Assembly: GCF_003385495.1 (NCBI RefSeq)
Contig: NZ_QNUH01000001.1
Span: forward strand, 434,001-498,000
Direction: 5' to 3'
DNA from: Chryseobacterium elymi
Lineage (GTDB): Bacteria > Bacteroidota > Bacteroidia > Flavobacteriales > Weeksellaceae
DNA length: 64,000 nucleotides
This document shows positions 1-8,525 of the stretch, piece after piece. The notes under the pieces were generated by a model. The model saw only the letters and a list, made by a program, of their open reading frames with translations. It made no database searches and had not been told where the DNA came from. Position numbers and translations under genes: made by a program. The first letter of the stretch is position 1. The number at the start of each line of letters is the position of its first letter.

Positions 1-1754
1 TTTTCAATGATCGGATGCCTTGCCTCTTTAAGGTCAATGGCATATCCCTGATTAAGAACAGGCTTCGTATAGCTTTCTGAAACAGCCAGTTCCGAAAGTC
101 CCACCGCTACATCAAGCTGTGCAATAATATTGGAATTTCCCTGGATCTGATCCATATAGACCATTGTTTCGGCACACACATTTCTATACAGCTCATTTTC
201 CAGAACGCCTATCTTTTCTTCGGCACCCAGAATCTGGCTTTCATATTCTTTCAGCTCTTCGGTGATGTAACGCTCTGCATTGACAAGCGTTTGTTTTCTC
301 AACCAATCAGCGGGAACTTTATCTTTATGAGCATTCCTTACTTCTATATAATATCCGAAAACGTTATTAAAATCGATTTTAAGGCTTGAAATTCCCGTTC
401 TTTCTATTTCTCTCTGGCACATTTCATCCAGGAAACCACGGCCTTTACTTTGGAGATTTCTCAATCGGTCAAGCTCTTCCGAGATACTTTCTTTGATAAT
501 ATTTCCTTTGGAGATATTCACCGGAAGTTCATCATTAAGATGATTCTGCAAAAATCTGATCAGTTCCTCCATATCAAATAACGGCTCCAGCCAGGCCAGA
601 ACATCAGCATGCGGATGAAGCAACTCTTTAATCTGATGAATATTGATCAGACTCTGGCGCAGATAGCCAAGTTCTTTCGGGGATATTTTTTCTGCAGCCA
701 GTTTTCCCATCAGACGGTCCAGGTCTGAGATGGATTTCAGCAGCTGGCAGATCTCATATTTCAGATGATCATGCTCATTCAGGAAATCAATCAGGGAAAG
801 TCTTCTCATAATCTCTTCCACAGATTTTAACGGAAGAATAATTCTTCTTCTCAACAACCTCCCACCCATCGGGGTAGATGTTTTATCAATAATATCCAGG
901 AGCGATTTTCCCTGTGGATTACTTGGATAAACAATTTCAAGGTTTCTCAGGGTAAAGTTGTCCATCATCAGGTAATCTTCCTGCGGAATGATCTGAAGCT
1001 TTGTGATATGAGCCAGCAGATTGTGGTGTGTATCTTCTACCAGGTAAGCGAAAATGGCTCCCGCTGCTGTAATAGCCAGTGGAAGATTTTCTGTACCAAA
1101 ACCTTTTAAAGAATTCGTTTTAAAATGGGAAGTCAGTTTTTCGTAGGCAAAATTATACTGGAAAGCCCAGTCTTCAAGCTTAAAAGCACTTTTATTTTTG
1201 AGCTGTTCCGGCAATTGAACACTTCTTTGATACACAATTTCGCTGGGATCAAAAGTATTGATGATATGAAGGATCTTTTCCAGATTTCCTTCGCTCACCA
1301 AAAACTCGCCGGTAGAAACATCCACCATGGCAATTCCGTACTTCTCTTTTTCTTTATGCAGAGAAAGAAGGAAATTATTCTTTTTTGAATTTAATACCTG
1401 ATCATTGAATGTAACCCCCGGTGTCACAAGCTCTGTAACACCTCTTTTTACAATTCCTTTGACCATTTTGGGGTCTTCCAGCTGATCACAGATGGCCACC
1501 CTCATCCCTGCTCTTACCAATTTTGGAAGATAGGAGTCTACTGAATGGTGTGGAAATCCTGCCAGCTCTATATGTCCTTCTCCATTAGCTCTTTTGGTAA
1601 GAACAATGCCCAGGATCTGAGATGTTCTTACAGCATCCTGCCCGAACGTTTCATAAAAGTCTCCAACCCTGAATAACAGCAGTGCATCAGGGTATTTCGC
1701 CTTGATGGTATTATACTGTGTCATTAACGGGGTTTCCTTCTTCGTTTTTGCCAT
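1..1754 (-). CDS. mutS: DNA mismatch repair protein MutS, 3' part cut off by window edge
   Basis: About 584 N-terminal codons are present; the gene runs off the left edge. MutS binds base mismatches and starts mismatch repair with MutL. The N-terminus (MAKTKKETPLMTQYNTIK) and the Phe-x-Glu mismatch-reading motif in GDFYETFG are plain near residue 34, followed by the connector domain and the long helical lever and clamp domains. The visible protein stops at EARHPIIE, where domain V begins, so the Walker A ATPase lies outside the window. The ATG at 1754 fits family length and sits 16 bases after a TAnnTTTG box. A second, decayed copy of this start region lies 1.7 kb upstream, beyond an intervening secreted-protein gene. 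Confidence 0.97.
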   Translation of the reverse strand, partial: MAKTKKETPLMTQYNTIKAKYPDALLLFRVGDFYETFGQDAVRTSQILGIVLTKRANGEGHIELAGFPHHSVDSYLPKLVRAGMRVAICDQLEDPKMVKGIVKRGVTELVTPGVTFNDQVLNSKKNNFLLSLHKEKEKYGIAMVDVSTGEFLVSEGNLEKILHIINTFDPSEIVYQRSVQLPEQLKNKSAFKLEDWAFQYNFAYEKLTSHFKTNSLKGFGTENLPLAITAAGAIFAYLVEDTHHNLLAHITKLQIIPQEDYLMMDNFTLRNLEIVYPSNPQGKSLLDIIDKTSTPMGGRLLRRRIILPLKSVEEIMRRLSLIDFLNEHDHLKYEICQLLKSISDLDRLMGKLAAEKISPKELGYLRQSLINIHQIKELLHPHADVLAWLEPLFDMEELIRFLQNHLNDELPVNISKGNIIKESISEELDRLRNLQSKGRGFLDEMCQREIERTGISSLKIDFNNVFGYYIEVRNAHKDKVPADWLRKQTLVNAERYITEELKEYESQILGAEEKIGVLENELYRNVCAETMVYMDQIQGNSNIIAQLDVAVGLSELAVSESYTKPVLNQGYAIDLKEARHPIIE

Positions 1755-1797
1755 AATAAAAAATGAGCCCCAAATTTAAAAAATAAATTTGGGGTTA
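1713..1797. repeat. Direct repeat copy A (functional mutS start region)
   Basis: This copy holds the mutS start codon, its first codons and its promoter. It aligns with 3414-3497 without gaps through the coding part (offset 1701) and with a perfectly matching core of about 44 bases (1728 onward). The two copies flank the T9SS-cargo gene. Confidence 0.85.
1771..1778 (-). promoter_or_regulatory. mutS -7 promoter box
   Basis: On the minus strand this reads TAAATTTG, a full match to the Bacteroidota -7 consensus TAnnTTTG, 16 bases before the mutS ATG. It is also one arm of an inverted repeat (1768-1794, arms CCCCAAATTTA and TAAATTTGGGG) that may end transcription of the upstream gene. No clear -33 box was found. 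Confidence 0.55.
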
Positions 1798-1819
1798 TAG
1801 AGTGCTGAAAATATAAAAT

Positions 1820-3301
1820 TTATTTCTTTATAAACTTCAATGTCTCTTTCCTATCCTTACTTTGAATTTTGATAATATAGTTTCCGGAAGGCAGTAAAGA
1901 AAAATCTAATTCTGTATTTCTTTGAGTAATGATAATTTCTGATATTTTCCTTCCATCTGCACTGTAAATGGCTGCAGAGGGTTTATCTTTTACCTGGCTC
2001 ATCATTAATTGTGCTTTATCGGAAACAGGATTAGGTACCAGCTCAACTTTTGCAGACGGCTTTTCTGTTTCAACTGATGAAAGCGTAGTGGTATTATATA
2101 AAATTTTAGCTATACGTCTTGATGTTACCCCTAGTAAATAATTATCATGAATATACCAGTTGGGGTTTTTTATGTCAATAGCAGATGATACATCAAACAC
2201 ACCATAAGCCGTAGAATAAGGATTAATAACCATTCCTCCAAAACCAATATCTCGATCTCCATTGGGGTTTAAGCAAAGTAATACTCTACGATCTGAACTT
2301 TGTGAAATATCTACAGTTGTTGATATTAAGATTTGATTATTGGGCAGAGTATATGTCCTGTTATCAGGCTGAAATTGTACTCCCGATGGTGAAGTCATAG
2401 AAAAAGAGGGATCTACCTGCATATCAGGCAAATACCTTTTAACTACCAAAGGACGGTTGCTTAGTCCTATCAGATGCATACTAACAGTAAGTGCTTTTCC
2501 ATATTGTACAGTAGAAACTAGGCCATAAGCTCCAGAGTCTCCATTATTCCCATAATTTAGATTCTTCACTCCTGTCTGTAAATCATATTCAGAAATATAT
2601 GGATAAGAATAAGTTGTACCAGTATTGACTAGTATCTTATTATTATAAAAATATAATCCGTTTATAGCAAATTTATAAATTGATGGAACGTTAAAAGCCG
2701 GAATGACATCCAAATGTCCTTGGTTGAGATAAGCGGGATCCACATTAAGATTTTGATCTAAACAAACAATCTCAGCTTTATAATTGTTAAAAATATCTTT
2801 ATAACTGTTGGTAATGAAAGAGTGATTGTCGTATTCGTATACATTTATAGTTCTATAATAGTATTGTACTCCTTCGAATATCTGTTTAATCCCATTATAA
2901 CCAAAGCTTGTATCCTGGGTTCCGTCAGAATTCAGTCTTAAAGCCGTCCCATCTCGCGTAAACAATACTGTTTTACCACCTGCTTGCACTTTTAAGCCTA
3001 CAATAGTGGCACTGTTATTTGAAAGAGGACTAAAATTAGTAAAGCCCCCATTTCCAAATGTAGGGTCTAATTCTCCTGCTGAATTATATTTTGCAACACA
3101 TAATAATATTTGATCAGGAGAAGTACGGTGAATGGTCCATCCTACATATATATTATCAGATGAGTCTGTGGCTGTTACAACTCCACCAGCATAAGGAAAA
3201 CCCGGAATCGTTGGTAAATCTTTATACCATGCTATAGTCTGTGCCTTTAAAAGGGATGCAGATAATAAAAAAAGAATAAAGAAAAGATAAATTTTTTTCA
3301 T
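1820..3301 (-). CDS. Secreted protein with delta-60-type repeats and T9SS sorting domain
   Basis: A 493-residue exported protein. The start at 3301 is chosen because a clear signal peptide begins there (MKKIYLFFILFLLSASLLKAQ); the open frame continues 24 codons further upstream but those residues are not signal-like. The body holds repeats of the form LNSDGTQDTSFGYNG and YNSAGELDPTFGNGG, typical of delta-60/beta-propeller-like repeat domains. The C-terminal 80 residues (VELVPNPVSDKAQL ... SGNYIIKI ... FIKK) match the type IX secretion type A sorting domain, so it should cross the outer membrane and be anchored or released. It is inserted between two copies of the mutS start region, which suggests a recent arrival. 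Substrate or role is unknown. Confidence 0.85.
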   Translation of the reverse strand: MKKIYLFFILFLLSASLLKAQTIAWYKDLPTIPGFPYAGGVVTATDSSDNIYVGWTIHRTSPDQILLCVAKYNSAGELDPTFGNGGFTNFSPLSNNSATIVGLKVQAGGKTVLFTRDGTALRLNSDGTQDTSFGYNGIKQIFEGVQYYYRTINVYEYDNHSFITNSYKDIFNNYKAEIVCLDQNLNVDPAYLNQGHLDVIPAFNVPSIYKFAINGLYFYNNKILVNTGTTYSYPYISEYDLQTGVKNLNYGNNGDSGAYGLVSTVQYGKALTVSMHLIGLSNRPLVVKRYLPDMQVDPSFSMTSPSGVQFQPDNRTYTLPNNQILISTTVDISQSSDRRVLLCLNPNGDRDIGFGGMVINPYSTAYGVFDVSSAIDIKNPNWYIHDNYLLGVTSRRIAKILYNTTTLSSVETEKPSAKVELVPNPVSDKAQLMMSQVKDKPSAAIYSADGRKISEIIITQRNTELDFSLLPSGNYIIKIQSKDRKETLKFIKK

Positions 3302-3410
3302 AGTGTTTTTTGTAAAAATACAAATTTTCGGATAATTTTCTTCTAATTTGGAAAAAAGATCAAAGTCTTTCACAATCGTGCATTTGTTGTAATAATAAGC
3401 TAATTCCTAT

Positions 3411-3455
3411 TTAATACTGCGTCATAAGCGGGGTTTCCTTCTTCGTTTTTGCCAT
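3411..3455 (-). pseudogene. Remnant of mutS 5' end (15 codons)
   Basis: Reads MAKTKKETPLMTQY then a stop. These are exactly the first 14 residues of the neighbouring MutS. Two codons differ only silently from the live copy (Leu CTT against TTA, Thr ACG against ACA), so this fragment seems to have been part of a working mutS allele that had diverged under selection before it was cut. Its -7 box is damaged (TAAATTGG in place of TAAATTTG). Confidence 0.8.
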
Positions 3456-3497
3456 AATAAAAAATGAGCCCCCAATTTAAATAAAATAAATTCAGGA
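3414..3497. repeat. Direct repeat copy B (decayed mutS start region)
   Basis: Second copy of the 85-base mutS start region. The A/T-rich upstream part has one extra base and several substitutions, and the inverted repeat seen in copy A is broken here. The 295-base space 3302-3596 holds nothing else that I can recognise. Confidence 0.8.
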
Positions 3498-3596
3498 TTG
3501 GAAATTGTGATGAAATTAATCTCGCTATGGGGATCAAAAGCTGTATTATATGTTCAGAATAAAATATTTGTTGTATTTTTCAGTAAAATAAACTCT

Positions 3597-4127
3597 ATGA
3601 TCTACCCTGTTTTAGAAACTGAAAGACTTCTTTTAAGACAGCTGGCTCCTGATGATGCAGAAGACCTGTTCGAATATTTTTCCCTGGATGAAGTCATGGA
3701 ATATTATGATCTTGAAACCTTTAAAACACTGGGAGATGCTCAAAATATTATCAGACATTTTAATAATGAATTTGAAAAAGGAAAAGGCTTCCGGTGGGCA
3801 CTGGAATTAAAATCTGACAAGAAAGTTATTGGAACATGCGGTTATCACAACTGGTACCCTGAACATTTCCGTGCTGAGATCGGATATGAGCTGAATCCTA
3901 AATTCTGGAGAAACTCCTATATGAAAGAAGCTATTCTTTCTATTCTTACTTTTGGCTTTGAAAGCATGAGGCTGCACCGTGTAGATGCATTCATAGATCC
4001 TTCCAACATTTCTTCCGAAAAGCTTTTACATTCTTTAAATTTTAAAGATGAGGGAACTCTCCGTGATTACTTTTTTGAAAAAGGAAGGTTTGTAGATGCC
4101 AAAATCTTCGGTCTTATTAATAAATAA
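3597..4127 (+). CDS. GNAT family N-acetyltransferase (RimJ/RimL-like)
   Basis: A 176-residue acetyltransferase. It begins MIYPVLETERLLLRQL, the usual opening of RimJ/RimL-type GNAT enzymes that acetylate protein N-termini or small amines using acetyl-CoA. Later motifs GTCGYHNW, RAEIGYELNPKFWR and ALILLHSLNF-like AEKLLHSLNFKDEGTLRD region (here SSEKLLHSLNFKDEG) fit beta4 to beta7 of the fold. The open frame extends 33 codons upstream, but those residues are not conserved-looking and the ATG at 3597 starts precisely where the family starts. The substrate cannot be told from sequence. It is divergent from the mutS side and may once have abutted mutS directly. Confidence 0.85.
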   Translation: MIYPVLETERLLLRQLAPDDAEDLFEYFSLDEVMEYYDLETFKTLGDAQNIIRHFNNEFEKGKGFRWALELKSDKKVIGTCGYHNWYPEHFRAEIGYELNPKFWRNSYMKEAILSILTFGFESMRLHRVDAFIDPSNISSEKLLHSLNFKDEGTLRDYFFEKGRFVDAKIFGLINK

Positions 4128-4287
4128 GAGGGAAGATGGAAGTTTCTGAAGTTCTACAGAACCAATGAATATTTTTTAATTAATTTTTTTAAAACGTTTG
4201 ACTTTCCTAATTGACTTTCAATTATAACCGTCACAGGAAATATAAGGAGATACATTAACCTCCTGCTTCCCTCTTCAACCTTCAAGA

Positions 4288-5157
4288 CTATTTCCTTTTC
4301 TTTTCAAAAGCTTCCGTCCCCTTTTCATAAGCCCATTTCTGCTTGTAATTCACCCACTTAGCTTTAAACAGCTTACGAAGAAGCTTATCTGTATATCTCA
4401 TGATAAAAACATGGTACATCATATTGGCAAAAACATTCGGCTTATTGGGAAGAGCCCTGAGCGACATAGAAAATCCCGGTTCCAGGTACCTGTTGAAATG
4501 CCAGAATGCCCCGGGAATGAAAAGCGCATCGCCATGCTCCATAAAAATTTCATAGCCTTTGGCATATTGTAACGCCGGAAACTTTTCATAATCAGGATTT
4601 TCATAATCTATATCATAAACTGTATGAACAGAGAGCGGCACTTTATATAGAAAGGCAGATTGCTTTTGATCAAATAGCAGGATTCTTTTCTTACCTTCGA
4701 AATGAATGTGAAGAAAATCGCCCAGATCTACATCATAATGCATCAGCACATGAGCTTCACTTCCACCAAAGAAAAGAGTTGGCAGCCGCTTAAAAAACCT
4801 GATTCCAAGGTCAGGATACGTGAAATTTTTCAGCAGTTCCGGAAGCCTGTCTGTGATAATGTAGAAAAAGATACGCAGATCTGAAGGTCCGCTTTTGATC
4901 CGGTCAATATAGTCCTTCATTTTCATATTCGTCACAGGAGCATCCGAACTTTTAGAAGCATCAGCCGGTTTATTATCATACAACGGCACGATCTGATCAC
5001 CGGCCTTTTCACGGATGTACGCAAGATTCCATTTGTCAAAGGCTTCCCATCTGGCCGCAAAATTTTTGATCAAAAGCGGCTTATGCTTTTTGAAATAATT
5101 TTTCTGAAAATCTTCTTTACTAATATCATTGACTACATCTACGTTTTCGAGGACCAT
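4288..5157 (-). CDS. Cupin-8 / JmjC-like domain protein
   Basis: 289 residues resembling the cupin-8 group of Fe(II)/2-oxoglutarate oxygenases (relatives of FIH and JmjC hydroxylases). The opening KNYFKKHKPLLIKNFAARW matches the family's entry helix and strand. The metal triad candidates are His and Asp in MHYDVD (about residues 140-144) and the later His in GAFWHFN; HGDALFIPGAFWH is a family signature. Members hydroxylate proteins or small molecules, but the target is not known. It stands alone, facing the bestrophin gene across a long non-coding stretch. Confidence 0.8.
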   Translation of the reverse strand: MVLENVDVVNDISKEDFQKNYFKKHKPLLIKNFAARWEAFDKWNLAYIREKAGDQIVPLYDNKPADASKSSDAPVTNMKMKDYIDRIKSGPSDLRIFFYIITDRLPELLKNFTYPDLGIRFFKRLPTLFFGGSEAHVLMHYDVDLGDFLHIHFEGKKRILLFDQKQSAFLYKVPLSVHTVYDIDYENPDYEKFPALQYAKGYEIFMEHGDALFIPGAFWHFNRYLEPGFSMSLRALPNKPNVFANMMYHVFIMRYTDKLLRKLFKAKWVNYKQKWAYEKGTEAFEKKRK

Positions 5158-5362
5158 CTTGTTTGTTATTTAATGCGAAATAAAAATAGTGTTTTTTTGA
5201 AATCTGTGAAAATTAAAAAATGGTATCGGGAATTCTGGGCCCTGATTTAAACAACAAAAGGACAAAAGTTTTTAAACACTTTAGTTTTTTTTAGTTTAAA
5301 GTATTGAGAATAAGAAGTACACATAAGTTTAAAAATCAGAGATTTTTATAAACAGGATTTAA

Positions 5363-5481
5363 AACATTAAGATCTGTGAAGATTTTAAGATCATTAAGCT
5401 GAGCTTCGCTTTAATAACCAGAGCTAAAAAATCTTAGATTTTCTCCTAACTGTCCTTATCTCCTTCACAAATCTTAATGTT
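5363..5481. repeat. Inverted repeat, 19-base arms 81 bases apart
   Basis: Left arm 5363-5381 (AACATTAAGATCTGTGAAG) and right arm 5463-5481 are reverse complements with one mismatch. The space between contains smaller palindromes. It looks like a dispersed intergenic repeat or a MITE-like relic, with no target duplication seen. Confidence 0.6.
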
Positions 5482-5610
5482 AAAAAAAACTATGCGCAAT
5501 CATCTGTGAAAATTTGAGAAATTTGTGGTCAATCTGTCTTTTTGCCCTTTTGCTTTATTTTTAATAATTATTTTAAGCTTCATGATAAAGCAGGGATAAA
5601 ATGAAAAAAT

Positions 5611-5618
5611 TATCTTTG
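5611..5618 (+). promoter_or_regulatory. -7 promoter box of the bestrophin gene
   Basis: TATCTTTG, a full match to TAnnTTTG, 17 bases before the ATG at 5636. No convincing -33 TTTG was seen. Confidence 0.55.
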
Positions 5619-5635
5619 TAAGACTAAGTGTATTT

Positions 5636-6517
5636 ATGAGAGCCTACAACACCAAGCATTTCCTGAAGATTCTTTTCAGTATGCATAAAAGCGATACGAT
5701 GAAGATCCTTTTTCCAACGATGATCCTCGTTGGGCTTTATTCCTGGGGAATTCAGTATCTTGAAGTAGAATACCTTCATCTTACTACAAAATCAGGAGTA
5801 AGCAATGTTGGAATGATTCATTCCCTGCTAGGCTTTGTATTGTCGCTACTGCTGGTTTTCAGAACAAATACAGCTTACGACAGATGGTGGGAAGGCAGGA
5901 AACTTTGGGGTAAGCTGGTGAATGATACCCGGAATTTTTCTGTAAAGATCAATACCATCTTGGGCGACAACCGGCAAGACGCGGAACAGATTTCAAGATA
6001 TTTAAAATACTTCCCACATTTTCTGGCCAAGCATCTTTCCCAGGAATCTACAAGATTGGCTTTAGACGAAGATTATTCAGAAATTGAAAGTTCCCTGAAG
6101 CATCATGGCCCCAGTGAAATTGTCATTCTTTTAACTCATAAGCTAAATCAACTGAAAAAAGAAGGAAAAATATCGGATATCGAAATGCTGTATCTTGACA
6201 CTCAGCTTTCCGGATTTCTGGATGTCTGTGGAGGCTGCGAGAGAATTAAAAACACCCCTATTCCCTACTCTTATTCTTCGTTCGTTAAGAAATTTATCAT
6301 CTTATATGTCCTGGCACTGCCTGTTGCGTATGTGATTACCATTGGACTGCTGATGATCCCGCTTACTGTATTTGTCTATTATGTCCTGATGAGTCTTGAG
6401 CTTATTGCTGAGGAAATTGAAGACCCTTTCAATAACGATGAAAATGATATTCCTATGGAAGTATTGGCACAAAATATTGAGAGGAGCGTACACCAGATCA
6501 TGGGTCTGAAAAAGTAA
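5636..6517 (+). CDS. Bestrophin-family anion channel protein
   Basis: 293 residues of the bestrophin/UPF0187 family, pentameric anion (or in some bacteria cation) channels of the inner membrane. The family signature FRTNTAYDRWWEGRKLWG sits near residues 80-100, after a first hydrophobic segment. Further membrane segments lie at about 30-45, 60-80 and 220-255, ending in LELIAEEIEDPF, the conserved acidic end of the fold. The length is normal. It has its own promoter box and ends in a hairpin shared with the converging gene. Physiological ion unknown. Confidence 0.9.
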   Translation: MRAYNTKHFLKILFSMHKSDTMKILFPTMILVGLYSWGIQYLEVEYLHLTTKSGVSNVGMIHSLLGFVLSLLLVFRTNTAYDRWWEGRKLWGKLVNDTRNFSVKINTILGDNRQDAEQISRYLKYFPHFLAKHLSQESTRLALDEDYSEIESSLKHHGPSEIVILLTHKLNQLKKEGKISDIEMLYLDTQLSGFLDVCGGCERIKNTPIPYSYSSFVKKFIILYVLALPVAYVITIGLLMIPLTVFVYYVLMSLELIAEEIEDPFNNDENDIPMEVLAQNIERSVHQIMGLKK

Positions 6518-6539
6518 AATCAACCTTAAAGGTTGATTT
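6517..6539. terminator. Bidirectional hairpin between converging genes
   Basis: Arms AAATCAACC and GGTTGATTT around a 5-base loop. It overlaps the bestrophin stop codon and contains the stop codon of the minus-strand gene, so it can serve both; the T-tract is weak. Confidence 0.6.
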
Positions 6540-7125
6540 CTTTAATTTCTCCGTCTGCTTTTATTTCTACAAATTTACTTTCGCGGTTCGCAGCAGAATA
6601 ACCGTAAAAAAAGGTCTGGTATATAGGAGTAGAATACAGATACCCGCCGTAGGCATTATAGGCATCTGATCTTCCTGTCTGCTCCTGATAGCTTGCCGTT
6701 GCTGTAAAATTAACAATCGTTTCCAGGTAATATTTTCCGGGTTTTAATTTTTCAAACTTAAACCTCCCGTGATCGTCCGTTAAAGCTTCCAGCCTATATT
6801 TAAAGGCATCTTCGGACATATAGACCGTTGTTTTCTTATTCTCATACTTTCTTCTCATGCTGTAAAACTCCTCAAAATAAGGTGTCACAGGAAAAAGCAT
6901 CACTACGGTTCCTTTAGGTGCATAATGCTTTGTCCCAAGTAAGGGTTTGATTCCCCAGTTGTTTTTCTGCTTTGTGGAAGCCACTCCTTCTATCGTAGAA
7001 TTTCCAAAGCTAAGCATCTCCCTGGCTAACTTTTTATCAAAAAAAGCCTGCGGATAGTAGGTGTTCTGTGCCCATGAAAACAGAAAGGCGAATACCAACA
7101 GCAGTAAAGTGGATATTTTTTTCAT
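6526..7125 (-). CDS. Exported protein with carboxypeptidase-regulatory-like fold
   Basis: 199 residues with a signal peptide (MKKISTLLLLVFAFLFSWAQ). The middle part GRFKFEKLKPGKYYLETIVNF is the typical end of a small transthyretin-like/CarboxypepD_reg beta-sandwich, often found in Bacteroidota envelope proteins. No catalytic motif or lipobox is visible. Function unknown. It is divergent from the MORN-repeat gene, with the two -7 boxes only ten bases apart. Confidence 0.7.
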   Translation of the reverse strand: MKKISTLLLLVFAFLFSWAQNTYYPQAFFDKKLAREMLSFGNSTIEGVASTKQKNNWGIKPLLGTKHYAPKGTVVMLFPVTPYFEEFYSMRRKYENKKTTVYMSEDAFKYRLEALTDDHGRFKFEKLKPGKYYLETIVNFTATASYQEQTGRSDAYNAYGGYLYSTPIYQTFFYGYSAANRESKFVEIKADGEIKEINL

Positions 7126-7140
7126 GTTAATATTTTAACT

Positions 7141-7148
7141 CAAATATA
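7141..7148 (-). promoter_or_regulatory. -7 box of the exported-protein gene at 6526-7125
   Basis: Minus strand TATATTTG, 15 bases before the ATG at 7125. Confidence 0.55.
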
Positions 7149-7158
7149 AGTATTTTGC

Positions 7159-7166
7159 TATTTTTG
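7159..7166 (+). promoter_or_regulatory. -7 box of the MORN-repeat gene
   Basis: TATTTTTG, full consensus match, 14 bases before the ATG at 7181. It forms a compact divergent promoter with the box at 7141-7148. Confidence 0.55.
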
Positions 7167-7180
7167 AAATAAAAATATCT

Positions 7181-7801
7181 ATGAAATACTTTTTTCTATT
7201 GCTAATGACCGTATCATCGTGGTTAACAGCACAGAAACCATGTGGATTCAAAGACGGACTTCAGGAAGGATCGTGCAAGGCTTTTTATGATAACGGGCAG
7301 GTAAAGCAAATCCTTGAATGGAAGAAGGGGAAAGTTGATGGCGATGCCATTTATTACCACGACAACGGAAAAGTTCAGGCTAAAGGAGAATACAAGAAAG
7401 ACTACAAGATAAAAGAATGGGCCTATTATGATAAAAACGGCGTTCTTACTTCAAAAGAAGTCTTCAGAAATGGTGACAAAAACATTTATGATAATAGCTT
7501 TACAGCTACTTTCTACACCCCTTCAGGAGTCGTGGCGGAAATTTCCAATTATAAATTTGCTAAATTACACGGTGAAAGCAAAGTTTTCTACGAAAACGGA
7601 AAATCCGTAAAACAGATCGGTCAGTATGAGAACGGACTTGCTGTAGGAAAATGGAAATCATTTTATCCATCGGGAAAACTGCAGCGTGAAACAGAATTTG
7701 CCAACGATAAATGGAACGGAACCCGGGTTCATTACCGTGAAGACGGAAGCGTTGAAAAAACAGAGATCTACAGAGACGGAAAATTAATCTCAACAAAATA
7801 A
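7181..7801 (+). CDS. Exported MORN-2 repeat protein (YwqK-like)
   Basis: 206 residues with a signal peptide (MKYFFLLLMTVSSWLTAQ) followed by about seven repeats of the type YDNGQVKQILEWKKGKVDG, YHDNGKVQAKGEYK, YENGKSVKQIGQYENG and YPSGKLQRETEFAND. These match the MORN_2 repeat found in YwqK-like proteins, which fold as a beta-hairpin ladder. Such proteins are often labelled antitoxins by database transfer; an exported copy beside an RNA methyltransferase gives no support for that. The next gene starts six bases downstream, so they probably share a transcript. Confidence 0.85.
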   Translation: MKYFFLLLMTVSSWLTAQKPCGFKDGLQEGSCKAFYDNGQVKQILEWKKGKVDGDAIYYHDNGKVQAKGEYKKDYKIKEWAYYDKNGVLTSKEVFRNGDKNIYDNSFTATFYTPSGVVAEISNYKFAKLHGESKVFYENGKSVKQIGQYENGLAVGKWKSFYPSGKLQRETEFANDKWNGTRVHYREDGSVEKTEIYRDGKLISTK

Positions 7802-7807
7802 AAACAA

Positions 7808-8338
7808 TTGGTACAGAAATTAAAACTGGAAGAACTTAACCGAATAGATATAGAAACATTTAAGAAGGTTGAGAAAATTCCATTGGTCATTATTTTAGAC
7901 AATCTAAGAAGCATGCACAATGTAGGGGCATCCTTCAGAACGGCAGATGCTTTTCTGATCGAAAAAATAATCCTTTGCGGCATTACGCCACAGCCACCGC
8001 ACCGTGAGATTCACAAAGCTGCACTTGGAGCTACAGAAAGTGTGGACTGGCTCCACGAAAATGACATTAACACGGCGATTAACGATTATAAAAGACGAGG
8101 ATATGAAATCATAGGGATCGAGCAGACGACAGACAGCGTTATGATCACAGATTTCAGCATTGACAAATCAAAAAAATATGCGCTGATCTTAGGAAACGAA
8201 GTGGAAGGGATAAGTGATGAAGCGCTTGCGAATATTGATACATTTCTTGAAATTCCACAGCTGGGAACTAAGCACTCTCTGAATGTAAGTGTATGCGGAG
8301 GAATTGTGATGTGGGAGTTTGCAAAAGCCCTAAAATAA
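7808..8338 (+). CDS. TrmH/SpoU-family RNA 2'-O-methyltransferase
   Basis: 176 residues, a short SPOUT-class enzyme that moves a methyl group from S-adenosylmethionine to a ribose 2'-OH of tRNA or rRNA. Motif 1 is DNLRSMHNVGASFRTADAF (about 33-51), motif 2 LILGNEVEGIS, and motif 3 LNVSVCGGIVMWEF, all three of the SpoU set, forming the trefoil knot. It lacks the N-terminal substrate-binding domain of RlmB, so the target could be tRNA (TrmL/TrmH-like). The start is a TTG at 7808; no ATG in frame lies upstream and the fold needs these residues. It follows the MORN gene by six bases. Confidence 0.88.
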   Translation: MVQKLKLEELNRIDIETFKKVEKIPLVIILDNLRSMHNVGASFRTADAFLIEKIILCGITPQPPHREIHKAALGATESVDWLHENDINTAINDYKRRGYEIIGIEQTTDSVMITDFSIDKSKKYALILGNEVEGISDEALANIDTFLEIPQLGTKHSLNVSVCGGIVMWEFAKALK

Positions 8339-8339
8339 A

Positions 8340-8373
8340 AAAACTGCATATGTCCTTAAAAGACAGTGCAGTT
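8340..8373 (+). terminator. Hairpin after the TrmH-like gene
   Basis: Outer arms AAACTGCA and TGCAGTTT with an inner TGTC/GACA pairing. There is no good T-tract after it, so it may act as a 3' stabiliser instead. The rest of 8374-8525 is AT-rich and shows no gene. Confidence 0.5.
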
Positions 8374-8525
8374 TGAAATAAATCTAATAAAAAGTAAAAA
8401 TGAAAGGCGACAAAGATACCTTTTTTTTCTTTACGAACAAATTTTAACATCATTTTTTTAGTTTTTCCAGAAAAAAAGTGATGTTTTGAGAAAAAGTTTC
8501 ATTTAATTTTTTATAAATTAGCACA

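Larger units (their letters stand above)
5158..5635. other. Non-coding stretch with decayed palindromic repeat
   Basis: 478 bases without a gene between two divergently read genes. It holds the start regions of both neighbours, a pair of inverted arms (listed separately) and several copies of phrases such as ATCTGTGAA and AAATTTGTG that recur in other spaces of this window (26.8 kb, 55.3 kb). No ORF or RNA gene was recognised. Confidence 0.6.

Noticed and set aside
7181..7801. Toxin-antitoxin antitoxin YwqK
   Set aside because: It is an exported MORN-2 repeat protein and no toxin gene is adjacent.
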